In this document: piece after piece, positions 7,760 through 16,068 of the stretch | Numbering within the stretch: the stretch's first letter is position 1 | Layout of the letters: every line of letters starts with the position of its first letter | Origin: Caballeronia arvi | GTDB lineage: Bacteria; Pseudomonadota; Gammaproteobacteria; Burkholderiales; Burkholderiaceae | NCBI RefSeq assembly: GCF_001544695.2 | Contig: NZ_FCOM02000018.1 | Coordinates: 62,001-126,000 of the forward strand | DNA length: 64,000 nt | Direction of reading: 5' to 3' | The notes under the pieces: generated by a model | Database searches by the model: none | What the model saw: the letters and a program-made list of their open reading frames with translations, nothing else | Told to the model about the DNA's origin: nothing | Translations under genes and position numbers: made by a program

Positions 7760-9512
7760 ACGTGCGCGTGTCGTCGTCGGCGAAACGCACGGCGACGCGC
7801 TCGCCGCTGACCATTTCGACGACGCCTTCGCCATAGCGACGCACGCGCACGCGATCGCCCTGCGCGAACTCGGGCGCGTTGCGTTCGGGCGATGCCTTCG
7901 CCTTCTCGCGCAATTCACGCGGACTTTCGATCACCTCGGGCGGATGCACGCAGTTGTCACATACGCCGCATGCACCGCCGCCGAGTTCGTCGTCGGGCGC
8001 GCGGTAATCGACATCGCTCGCCTTCAACGGCGCCGATGCGCGCGCATCGTTCATGTCGTCGGCGAAGTAATCGAGCAGCATGCGCCAGCGGCATTGCGCG
8101 CTCTGCGCATACGCGATCATGCGTTCGAGCACCGCGCGGTCGCGTTCCGAACGTTCAGCATAGAGTTGCGATGCATCATCGAGCTTCGCGAACGTCGCAT
8201 CGTCGACAACGAGCTTCATGCCGCCGCGCCGCGTGCGCCGTGTCATGCCGATATCGTTGAGCAGCGTGGCCGCCACACGCAGCTTGTTCGCGCCCACGTT
8301 CGGCAACGCTTCACGCAGACGCGCAAGCGGCTTCTCCAGCGTGCGGCCGCTGTCCTGCAACGCCAGCTCACGCACTTTCTCCGCGACGCGCATGATCGTT
8401 TCCGCGCTCGGATAGCGCCCGCTCATGAAAAACTGCTGCACCTGCCTGTCCTTCATTTCGAAGAGCAGCGTGCAGCGCGCAGGCTCGCCATCGCGTCCGG
8501 CGCGGCCTGCTTCCTGATAGTACGCATCGAGACTGCCCGGCATTTGCGCATGAATCACGAAGCGGATATCGGGCTTGTCGATGCCCATGCCGAACGCATT
8601 GGTCGCGACCATCACGCGCGCGCGATCCGCCATGAACGCATCCTGCGATTCCGACCGCGCACCCGACGACAACTTGCCGTGATAGCGCTCCGCCTCGACG
8701 CCCGCATCGACGAGCGCGGCATGCAGCGCTTCACATTCCGCGACGGTCGCGCAATACACGATGCCGCTGCCTGCTTCGTTCGTCGCTAGCTCGATCGCGC
8801 GCTTGCGCTTGTCGTCGGGATTGGTCGACTGCTCGACCGTGAAATGCAGATTGTCGCGATACACGCCCGTGTGAATGACGTGCGGATGCCGCATTTGCAG
8901 CTCACGCACGATATCGACGATGACGGCGGGCGTCGCCGTCGCGGTGAGTGCGAGCACGGGCGGGCGTCCGAGCGTCTTGATTGCGTGAATCAGCTCGACG
9001 TACGCGGGCCGGAAATCATGACCCCATTGCGAAATGCAGTGCGCCTCGTCGATGACCGCGAGCGCGATGGGCGGCATGTCCTTCGCGGTGAGCTCGGCGT
9101 TGAAGCTGGCATCGACGAGCCGTTCGGGCGTGACGAAGAGCATGCGGATTTCATGACGCGCGATCGCCTGCATGGCGTCGCGCTCCTCGCCCGCCGATAG
9201 CGCGCTGTTGAGCACGGCGGTCGCGACGCCTGCTTCGATCAGCTTCGTCGCCTGATCGCGCATCAGCGAGATGAGCGGCGACACGATGATCGTCATGCCG
9301 TCGAACTGCAGCGCGGGCAACTGATAGCACAGCGACTTGCCCGCGCCCGTGGGCATCACGGCGAGCGTGTCGTGGCCGTCGAGCACGCTGCGAATCACGT
9401 CCTCCTGTCCGGGGCGTAAATGCCCAAAGCCGAAGACCTTGCGCAGCGCGGTTTCGAGATCGTGATCGGGCAGCGTGCGCGATCGCGCGGGGATGGCGTG
9501 TGAGTCGTTCAT
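7725..9512 (-). CDS. recQ: ATP-dependent DNA helicase RecQ
   Basis: 595 residues. Superfamily 2 helicase core with the Q motif and FGHLRPGQEDVI, Walker A TGAGKSL, the DEAH box in VIDEAHCISQWGHDFRP and the motif VI region YYQEAGRAGRDG. The zinc-binding RecQ-Ct cysteines are present (C...CGVCDNC). No HRDC domain follows; instead the last 55 residues form a small SH3/Tudor-like segment (GDRVRVRRYGEGVVEMVSGERVAV). RecQ unwinds forked and recombination intermediates in DNA repair. The start at 9512 (MNDSHA) is preferred over one 17 codons upstream. It converges on and overlaps the HEAT-repeat gene by 35 bases. Confidence 0.93.
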   Translation of the reverse strand: MNDSHAIPARSRTLPDHDLETALRKVFGFGHLRPGQEDVIRSVLDGHDTLAVMPTGAGKSLCYQLPALQFDGMTIIVSPLISLMRDQATKLIEAGVATAVLNSALSAGEERDAMQAIARHEIRMLFVTPERLVDASFNAELTAKDMPPIALAVIDEAHCISQWGHDFRPAYVELIHAIKTLGRPPVLALTATATPAVIVDIVRELQMRHPHVIHTGVYRDNLHFTVEQSTNPDDKRKRAIELATNEAGSGIVYCATVAECEALHAALVDAGVEAERYHGKLSSGARSESQDAFMADRARVMVATNAFGMGIDKPDIRFVIHAQMPGSLDAYYQEAGRAGRDGEPARCTLLFEMKDRQVQQFFMSGRYPSAETIMRVAEKVRELALQDSGRTLEKPLARLREALPNVGANKLRVAATLLNDIGMTRRTRRGGMKLVVDDATFAKLDDASQLYAERSERDRAVLERMIAYAQSAQCRWRMLLDYFADDMNDARASAPLKASDVDYRAPDDELGGGACGVCDNCVHPPEVIESPRELREKAKASPERNAPEFAQGDRVRVRRYGEGVVEMVSGERVAVRFADDDTRTFIARYVKRAAR

Positions 9513-9626
9513 GCGTGCCGGGAGCGAGTCGTCTGCCGGTCGCGGAGTGCGACCGATGCGCAAACGGCTTGAGCAAACGCCGTTCCAAGCGCGCCAACCT
9601 GTCCCGACGCGTGCTGCGCGGCGCTT

Positions 9627-9959
9627 CTAGTGGCTAATCATCCACGGACGCCCGCCCGGCGACTTCATCGAAGGTTTCGCCTGATCGCTTGTGGGACTAC
9701 TCGGTCTGCAACAACTGCATCCCGGTCCGTGACGATAGCCAAGACTCTTCGAGCTCTTTGGCGCATGCGCGCTGCGTTCGTTCGTCGCGTACGCATCGCG
9801 CTGGGCTTGCGGCATCAGCGAGAGCATCGCCGTACACGTGATCGCCCGTATCGTCTGCATGCCGCATTCGGGACACATACACGGCAAGTCGCGATCCGCG
9901 ATACTGCGCATCACGTCGAAGCTGCCGCACGATTCGCATTCGTATTGATAGATCGGCAT
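9627..9959 (-). CDS. fmdB: FmdB family zinc-ribbon protein
   Basis: 110 residues. The N-terminus MPIYQYECESCG with the following CPECG pair is the FmdB/CxxC zinc ribbon, ending around residue 45. The remainder is low complexity and ends with a second cysteine cluster (GPGCSCC). FmdB was first described beside the formamidase gene of Methylophilus methylotrophus and was proposed to be regulatory. Here it lies 65 bases downstream of fmdA on the same strand, which matches that arrangement. Confidence 0.85.
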   Translation of the reverse strand: MPIYQYECESCGSFDVMRSIADRDLPCMCPECGMQTIRAITCTAMLSLMPQAQRDAYATNERSAHAPKSSKSLGYRHGPGCSCCRPSSPTSDQAKPSMKSPGGRPWMISH

Positions 9960-10024
9960 TGCATTCGCACTCGAAAAAATGGCGCGATGCAAACATCGCA
10001 TCGCGCCAGTCAAATTGCACGGAA

Positions 10025-11257
10025 TCAGGCCTTGTCTTGCGAGAGCGGAATATCCACGCCGCCCTTCACGGCCTTCACCGGACCGTCCGCGTTCGGACGG
10101 ATGTCGAAGTCGAAGATCTGCGTGGGCAGCCACAAGGTCGCGCATGCGTTCGGAATATCGACGACCCCGCTGATATGCCCCTGCACCGGCGCCGTCCCCA
10201 GAATCGAATACGCCTGCGCGCGCGTGTAGCCGAATTTCGTCAGATATTCGATCGCATTCAGGCACGCCTGCCGATACGCGATGTGCACGTCGAGATAATG
10301 CTGCTTGCCCTGCTCGTCGACGGAAATGCCTTCGAAGATCAGGTAGTCGTCATAGCGCGGCGTGATCGGGCTCGGCTTGAAGATCGGATTCTTGATGCCG
10401 TATTTCGCCATGCCGTCCTTGATGACGTTCACGCGCATGTGCACCCAACCCGCCATCTCGATCGCGCCGCAGAACGTGATTTCGCCATCGCCCTGACTGA
10501 AGTGCAGATCGCCGACGGACAGGCCCGCGCCATCCACATACACCGGGAAGAAGATCTTCGAGCCGCGCGACAGATCCTTGATGTCGCAATTGCCGCCATG
10601 CTCGCGCGGCGGCACCGTGCGCGCGCCTTCGGCAGCGGCCTTTTCGCGGGCGTTGCCGGTCATCTTGCCCATATGAGCGGTCGCGGCGAAAGGCGGATTC
10701 GCGAGCGGCGGCACGCGGTCGGGCTGCGTCGCGATGAAATCGACTTCGCGCTGATTCCACGTCGCGAGCAGCTTCGGATCGGGCAGGCAGCCGATGAGTC
10801 CCGGATGAATCAGCCCCGCGAACGAAACCTGCGGCACGTGGCGCGAGGTCGTATAAAGCCCGTGGAAATCCCAGATGGATTTCTGCGCGAGCGGGAAGTG
10901 ATCGGTCAGAAAGCCGCCGCCGTTCTTCTTCGAGAAGAAGCCGTTGAAACCCCACTGGCTTTCCTGCTTCGCGCCGATATCGAGCAGGTCCACGACAAGC
11001 AGATCGCCGGGCGCCGCGCCATGCACGCCGACCGGTCCCGATAGAAAGTGGACGATCGACAGATCGATGTCGCGCACATCGTCCGCCGAATCGTTGTTCT
11101 TGATGAAGCCGCCGGTCCAATCGTAGGTTTCGAGAATGAAGTCGTCGCCGGGTTTGACCCATGCGGTCATCGGAATGTCGGGGTGCCAGCGGTTATGCAC
11201 CTGCTCGTTGTCGAATGCGGACTGATTCAGGTCGACCTTGATGAGCGTTTCAGCCAT
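10025..11257 (-). CDS. fmdA: Formamidase
   Basis: 410 residues matching the FmdA acetamidase/formamidase family over its full length. It hydrolyses formamide to formate and ammonia in the cytoplasm. Recognisable segments are FNGFFSKKNGGGFLTDHFP, the Cys-containing PPREHGGNCDIKDLSRG and HFSQGDGEITFCGAIEMAG. An excellent ribosome site (AAGGAGA) lies 8 bases before the ATG. The upstream gene encodes an amide channel and the downstream one FmdB, so this is a formamide-use module. The formate formed could feed the selenocysteine formate dehydrogenase encoded at 41.7-46.3 kb (inference). Confidence 0.95.
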   Translation of the reverse strand: MAETLIKVDLNQSAFDNEQVHNRWHPDIPMTAWVKPGDDFILETYDWTGGFIKNNDSADDVRDIDLSIVHFLSGPVGVHGAAPGDLLVVDLLDIGAKQESQWGFNGFFSKKNGGGFLTDHFPLAQKSIWDFHGLYTTSRHVPQVSFAGLIHPGLIGCLPDPKLLATWNQREVDFIATQPDRVPPLANPPFAATAHMGKMTGNAREKAAAEGARTVPPREHGGNCDIKDLSRGSKIFFPVYVDGAGLSVGDLHFSQGDGEITFCGAIEMAGWVHMRVNVIKDGMAKYGIKNPIFKPSPITPRYDDYLIFEGISVDEQGKQHYLDVHIAYRQACLNAIEYLTKFGYTRAQAYSILGTAPVQGHISGVVDIPNACATLWLPTQIFDFDIRPNADGPVKAVKGGVDIPLSQDKA

Positions 11258-11318
11258 GACGAATGTCTCCTTGTCGGATCAGGCCGGCTCGCATGCCGGC
11301 ATAGGACAGCACTTCGAT

Positions 11319-11831
11319 TCAGCTCAGCGTGCCGTTGAGCAAGAGGTAGCCGGGAAGCCAGCCGGTGACGATGCCCGCGATGACCGTGACCGCGCCCGTC
11401 AGCTTCACAATGGGGCGCTGCAGCGCGAGGAGCACGAAGAACAGCAGCCACAGGAACGCCCAGCCGAACCAGCACAGCGCGAACCATAAGGACCATGCGG
11501 AGTTCGCATGCGCGATCGAATCGATGCCGACGGGAATGATCGTGATCGCGACGAACAGGCTGAACCAGCCGAGCCCGCGGCCATCGGCGCCGTTATAGCG
11601 ATTGATTGCTACCCAGAAGTACGTGAACGTGAAGAGCAAAGTGAGCGCGGCCGCCTTGATCGATGCAGCGTCCGCATCGGAGCCGAACGCGAGCTTCAGC
11701 GATGCGAGCAACGTGATCCCGCCCGCGAAGACATTGATGACCCATATCTCGCGATCACCGATCCTGCCCAGCAACCAGAGCCCGTTCAGAAACAGTACGG
11801 CGCCGACATAGAGCAAGCACAAACCCAGCAT
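11319..11831 (-). CDS. AmiS/UreI family amide or urea channel
   Basis: 170 residues, six hydrophobic segments and almost no soluble part. The start MLGLCLLYVGAVLFLNGLWL and the internal pair NVFAGGI and YFWVAINRY are typical of the AmiS/UreI family of inner-membrane channels for urea and short amides. The gene lies 61 bases upstream of fmdA on the same strand, so it should admit formamide. The start at 11831 is preferred to one 20 codons upstream because the extra residues are polar and have no counterpart in the family. Confidence 0.9.
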   Translation of the reverse strand: MLGLCLLYVGAVLFLNGLWLLGRIGDREIWVINVFAGGITLLASLKLAFGSDADAASIKAAALTLLFTFTYFWVAINRYNGADGRGLGWFSLFVAITIIPVGIDSIAHANSAWSLWFALCWFGWAFLWLLFFVLLALQRPIVKLTGAVTVIAGIVTGWLPGYLLLNGTLS

Positions 11832-11926
11832 GGTGATCTCCTCATCGCGTTCGACGATTGGGACACGACTCATGATAGGGATGCACGGCAACGCGCGAAT
11901 CCCCCAGCGCGAGGATTTTGATTCGC

Positions 11927-11943
11927 CCGACTGGGGTAGTCGG
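11927..11943. promoter_or_regulatory. Inverted repeat upstream of amiS-fmdA
   Basis: CCGACT-GGGGT-AGTCGG has 6-bp perfect arms. It lies about 96 bp upstream of the amiS start and one base from a second palindrome. No T-run follows on either strand, so an operator is more likely than a terminator. The likely binder is the LuxR-type regulator encoded upstream (inference). Confidence 0.4.
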
Positions 11944-11944
11944 T

Positions 11945-11962
11945 CTCACCCAAATGGGTGAG
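11945..11962. promoter_or_regulatory. Second palindrome upstream of amiS-fmdA
   Basis: CTCACCCA-AA-TGGGTGAG has 8-bp perfect arms with a 2-base centre. It sits between the luxR stop and amiS, adjacent to the 11927-11943 repeat. Position and symmetry suit an activator site, although it could also act as a hairpin at the 3' end of the luxR mRNA. Confidence 0.45.
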
Positions 11963-11968
11963 GTTCGA

Positions 11969-13117
11969 CTAGAGAGAAACGCAGATACGCCCGTGCAGAT
12001 GCACGAGTTCCATCTGGCTATGGGTATCGGTCTTCTGGAAGATCTGCTTGAGATGACTGCGCGCGGTGTTCTCGGAGACGTGCAGTTCGCGTGCCGCGCT
12101 CGCGATGGAATGCCCCGTCACGATCAGCGAGCTCATGCGCGCCTGCGCCGGGCTGAGGCCGAATTGCCGCACGAATGCGCAATCGGCGTGATCGTCGTCA
12201 GAAGGCGCGTTGAGCGCCGTGACGATGGCGAGGCGGCGCGTCTCGCCGAGTTCCGCGCTGAACACGGAGCCCGCCGCGCGTATCGATATCACGCTCGGCT
12301 GCGATTGCCCCGGCGCCGAAAGCGAAAGCACCAGCGCGGCCTGTTCATCGGCATCGACGGATGCGTGCGTCGCGCGTGTGATGGCGTCCTGCAACACGCG
12401 ATCGTCCGTGCTCGCGGCCGCGACGATGCGCCCGTCCTCGATGCGCAGGCCCGCCACGGATTCACACGCCCCTTGTGCGCCATCGCCGCCGAACACCATG
12501 CGCGCGTTCGAATCGACGAGCATCGCCGCGCGCGCATGCGTGTTCACGATGCGTCTGAGCGCGCGATTCATGTCGTCGGTTTCGCGCAGGCGCCAGCGCA
12601 GATCGAGCGCGAGCGTGAGATGCGGCAGCAGCGCGGCGAACGCGCTTCTTTCGCGCGGGCCGAAGCGAGGCTCGTCGGGACCGCGATGCAGGTCGAGGTA
12701 ATAGACGAGCGTGTTGCGCCGCGCAATCACGCCGCACAGGCGGTGATAGAGACCATGCGGCAGCAACAGGCCGCGATAGAAGTCGGTCTTGACGAGCTCG
12801 CGATTGCTGAGCAGTTCATCGCCCGCCATCACGCGGCCTTCGCGATAGGCATCGCTCGAAAGAAACCACGGATTGCGCGATGCGTAATCGGAAAGCGCGG
12901 CGCACAGGCGCGGATCGCGCGGCGCGGAATAGAGCGCGAGGCCTTGACGCGTGGAAAAGCTATGACGCGCGAGCGCGGCCCAGCGCACGCGAAAGCGCTC
13001 GCGGATTTGCGCGAGCACACTGCACCAGGCGTCGTCGGAATCGCCCGCTGCATGAACGCGATAAACAAGGTCGTCGCTGGCGACAGGTGCCACGGCGCTC
13101 GCAAAAAGCGGCGTCAT
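11969..13117 (-). CDS. LuxR family transcriptional regulator
   Basis: 382 residues. A C-terminal LuxR/GerE helix-turn-helix is clear (FGLSPAQARMSSLIVTGHS, then AARELHVSENTARSHLKQIF). The N-terminal 300 residues are an uncharacterised sensory region; SDYASRNPWFLSSDAYREG is seen in many beta-proteobacterial single-domain LuxR regulators. There is no receiver domain. It stands directly upstream of amiS-fmdA-fmdB on the same strand and may activate them through the two palindromes in the gap. The start is set at MTPLFAS (13117). Confidence 0.85.
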   Translation of the reverse strand: MTPLFASAVAPVASDDLVYRVHAAGDSDDAWCSVLAQIRERFRVRWAALARHSFSTRQGLALYSAPRDPRLCAALSDYASRNPWFLSSDAYREGRVMAGDELLSNRELVKTDFYRGLLLPHGLYHRLCGVIARRNTLVYYLDLHRGPDEPRFGPRERSAFAALLPHLTLALDLRWRLRETDDMNRALRRIVNTHARAAMLVDSNARMVFGGDGAQGACESVAGLRIEDGRIVAAASTDDRVLQDAITRATHASVDADEQAALVLSLSAPGQSQPSVISIRAAGSVFSAELGETRRLAIVTALNAPSDDDHADCAFVRQFGLSPAQARMSSLIVTGHSIASAARELHVSENTARSHLKQIFQKTDTHSQMELVHLHGRICVSL

Positions 13118-13326
13118 GTCTGCTCCAAGGCGAAAGATGAGGCGTCGGGAAAGATGTACAACGAAGTTCGTTTGCCAGTGTTCGCAGATGCGCACGCACG
13201 GTCAATCGGCACAAACCCGCTCCACATTGCGATCGAAGCATTCGCATCAATATTGCGGCGATGCAGCTTTCAGCTAATAATCGGATCGTCCTGTTCAATG
13301 GCTTGCGGACCCGGTGGCCGACCGTC

Positions 13327-16068
13327 ATGCGAATCAAACGCGACTATCAATCCTGGGTGGCCAACGAAACACTCGAAGATTACGCGTTGCGTTACGCAGC
13401 CAGTTCTTATCGGCGCTGGTCGCCTTTCACGCTCGCCAATACCGCCATCGGCGGCATCTCTTTTCTTGCGCTCGAAGCCATCGGCGCGAGCATCACGCTG
13501 AGCTTCGGTTTTCATAACGCGTTTCCTGCGATTCTCGTCGTGTGCGCGCTGATCTTTCTCGTGAGCGTGCCGATCGCGTATTACTCGAGCGTTGCCAATG
13601 TCGATATCGATCTGCTCACGCGCGGCGCGGGCTTCGGCTATGTCGGATCGACGATCACGTCGCTGATCTATGCATCGTTCACGTTCATCTTCTTCGCGCT
13701 CGAAGCCGCGATACTCGCGCAGGCTCTGGAACTCGCGGCGGGCATCAATATCGTCATCGGTTATCTGCTGTCGTCGCTGCTGATCATTCCGCTCGTGTTC
13801 TTCGGCGTCACGCTGATCAACAAGCTGCAGAGATGGACGCAACCGCTGTGGGTGATTCTGCTCGTCGCGCCGTTCATTTTCATTCTTTGGCAGGACCCGG
13901 ACGTGCTGCGGCGATGGGCCGCGTTTCCCGGTCTCGGCGCCACCGCCGAAGCGAGAGGCGGCAACATCGACGTGCTCTTGTTCGGCGCGGCCGCGGGTGT
14001 GCTGTTTTCGCTGATGGGACAGATCGGCGAGCAGGTCGATTATCTGCGCTTCCTGCCGGACCGCACCGCGCGCAACCGCTTGTCATGGTGGACCGCGATG
14101 CTCGCAGCCGGTCCCGGATGGATCGTCGTGGGCGGCCTCAAGCTCCTTGCGGGCAGTCTGCTCGCCGTGCTCGCGCTGCAGGATGGCGTGCCCGCCGTCG
14201 ATGCCGTCGTGCCCGTGCACATGTACGTCACCGCTTACCGGCACGTGTTCGACAGTCCCGCGCTGGCGCTCGCGGTCGCGACCGTGTTCGTCGTGATCTC
14301 GCAGGTGAAGATCAACGTGACCAATGCGTATGCGGGCTCGCTCGCGTGGTCCAACGTGTTCGCGCGGCTCACGCACTATCATCCGGGGCGCGTCGTATGG
14401 CTCGTGTTCAACGTGATGATCGCGCTTCTGCTCACCTTGCTCGGCATCTTCAAGACGCTCGAAACCGTGCTGTCGGTGTATTCGAATCTCGTCATCGCGT
14501 GGCTCGGCGCGCTGGTCGCGGACCTCGTCGTATTGAAGCCGCTCGGGGTCAGCCCGCGGCGCATCGAGTTCAAGCGCGCGCATCTGTATCAGGTGAATCC
14601 CGTCGGTTGCGGCGCGATGCTGATTGCATCCGTCGTATCGACGTGCGCGTTCGCCGGATTGTTCGGCGATGTCGCGCGCGCCTATTCCGCGTTCATCGCG
14701 CTCTTTCTCGCGTTCGTCAGCGCGATCGCGATCGCCTATGCGACGGGCGGGCGCTATTACATCGCGCGCGCCGACGTGCAACATGCCGATGTACCGCGCA
14801 CGCAGCTCGTGCGCTGCTGCATCTGCGAGCGCGACTACGAAGCCGCGGACATGGCGTGGTGCCCGTTCAATCAAGGCTCGATCTGCTCGCTGTGCTGCGG
14901 TCTCGACAATCATTGCCGCGATCGCTGCAAGATGCCGGTTGCATCGACCGCCGACGAGTTCGCGGAGCCGCCCGGGCCCAGCACGCTCGCGCCGCACTTC
15001 GGGCGGCGCATCGGCCGCTTCTTCGGCTTGTTCATCATCGCGTCGACGGCGACGGGCGCGGTGTTCCTGCTGTCGTATCGGCTGATCGAGATCGCCGACG
15101 TGATGGCGCGCGCGCAGATCGGCGACGTGCTGCTGCACACGTATGCGGCCACCTTGCCGCTGCTCGCGTTCGGCGCATGGTGGATCGTGCTCTCGCAGGA
15201 AAGCCGCGAGCTCACGCAGGCGGACCTGCTCCAGTCGCTGCATAACCTCGAAACGACCCGCAAGGAGCTCGTCGAATCGGAACGCATGGCGTCGCTCGGC
15301 GGACTCGTCGCGGGTGTCGCGCACGAGATCAACACGCCGGTGGGGATCGTCGTGAGCGCGGCATCGTATCTGCGCGACCGGACCGAATCCATCAGCGAGA
15401 GTCTGAAGCGTCAGGATCTCACCGAAGATGCGCTCGGCAGCTATCTGCGCGATGCAGGCCAATCGACGCGGCTCATGCTGTCCAACGCCGATCGCGCCGC
15501 GCGTCTCGTGCAGAGCTTCAAGCAGGTCGCCGTCGATCAGGTCAGCGAAGCGCGCCGCCAGTTCGATCTCGGCGAATATATCCGCGAGACCGTGCTGAGC
15601 GTCGAGCCGAAGCTGCGCGGCACGCGCGTGGCGCTGCGTATCGACTGTCCGCCCGGCATTCTGATGGATTCGTTTCCCGGACCGCTCGCACAAGTGCTGA
15701 CCAACCTGATCCTCAACTCGCTCGTGCATGCGTTCGCGCCGGGCGAGGTCGGGCATATCGTGATCTCGGCGCGGCGCTCGGGCGATACACACGTCGTGCT
15801 CGAACATGAAGACGACGGCTGCGGCATTCCCGACGAACTGCATGAGCGCATCTTCGAGCCCTTCTTCACGACGCGGCGCGGCTCGGGCGGCAGCGGCCTC
15901 GGCCTGCATCTCGCCTATGCGCTCGTCACGCGCGCGCTCGACGGCACGCTCGCGGTCCGCAACGGCGCGCACGCCGGCAGCGTGTTCGTGCTCACGTTGC
16001 CGCGCGTCGCGCGCGCACACGAGGGCGCGATCCATGTCATACCGGGCGCACAGGGAGAACGACAATGA
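13327..16068 (+). CDS. NCS1 transporter-like sensor histidine kinase (permease fused to zinc module and kinase)
   Basis: 913 residues. Residues 1-490 are a complete NCS1 (purine-cytosine/hydantoin permease) domain with about 12 membrane segments; RDYQSWVANETLEDYALRY is the family's opening signature. A cysteine-rich module follows at about 497-540 (RCCICERDYEA...CSLCCGLDNHCRDRC), probably zinc-binding. Two more membrane segments lead to a histidine kinase with the H-box GVAHEINTP (phospho-acceptor His666), N-box LTNLILNSLVHAF, G1 box DDGCGIP and GSGLGLHLA. It probably senses or transports a nitrogen compound and signals to the response regulator gene that overlaps its stop by 4 bases. A start at 13261 would add 22 residues. 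Confidence 0.88.
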   Translation: MRIKRDYQSWVANETLEDYALRYAASSYRRWSPFTLANTAIGGISFLALEAIGASITLSFGFHNAFPAILVVCALIFLVSVPIAYYSSVANVDIDLLTRGAGFGYVGSTITSLIYASFTFIFFALEAAILAQALELAAGINIVIGYLLSSLLIIPLVFFGVTLINKLQRWTQPLWVILLVAPFIFILWQDPDVLRRWAAFPGLGATAEARGGNIDVLLFGAAAGVLFSLMGQIGEQVDYLRFLPDRTARNRLSWWTAMLAAGPGWIVVGGLKLLAGSLLAVLALQDGVPAVDAVVPVHMYVTAYRHVFDSPALALAVATVFVVISQVKINVTNAYAGSLAWSNVFARLTHYHPGRVVWLVFNVMIALLLTLLGIFKTLETVLSVYSNLVIAWLGALVADLVVLKPLGVSPRRIEFKRAHLYQVNPVGCGAMLIASVVSTCAFAGLFGDVARAYSAFIALFLAFVSAIAIAYATGGRYYIARADVQHADVPRTQLVRCCICERDYEAADMAWCPFNQGSICSLCCGLDNHCRDRCKMPVASTADEFAEPPGPSTLAPHFGRRIGRFFGLFIIASTATGAVFLLSYRLIEIADVMARAQIGDVLLHTYAATLPLLAFGAWWIVLSQESRELTQADLLQSLHNLETTRKELVESERMASLGGLVAGVAHEINTPVGIVVSAASYLRDRTESISESLKRQDLTEDALGSYLRDAGQSTRLMLSNADRAARLVQSFKQVAVDQVSEARRQFDLGEYIRETVLSVEPKLRGTRVALRIDCPPGILMDSFPGPLAQVLTNLILNSLVHAFAPGEVGHIVISARRSGDTHVVLEHEDDGCGIPDELHERIFEPFFTTRRGSGGSGLGLHLAYALVTRALDGTLAVRNGAHAGSVFVLTLPRVARAHEGAIHVIPGAQGERQ

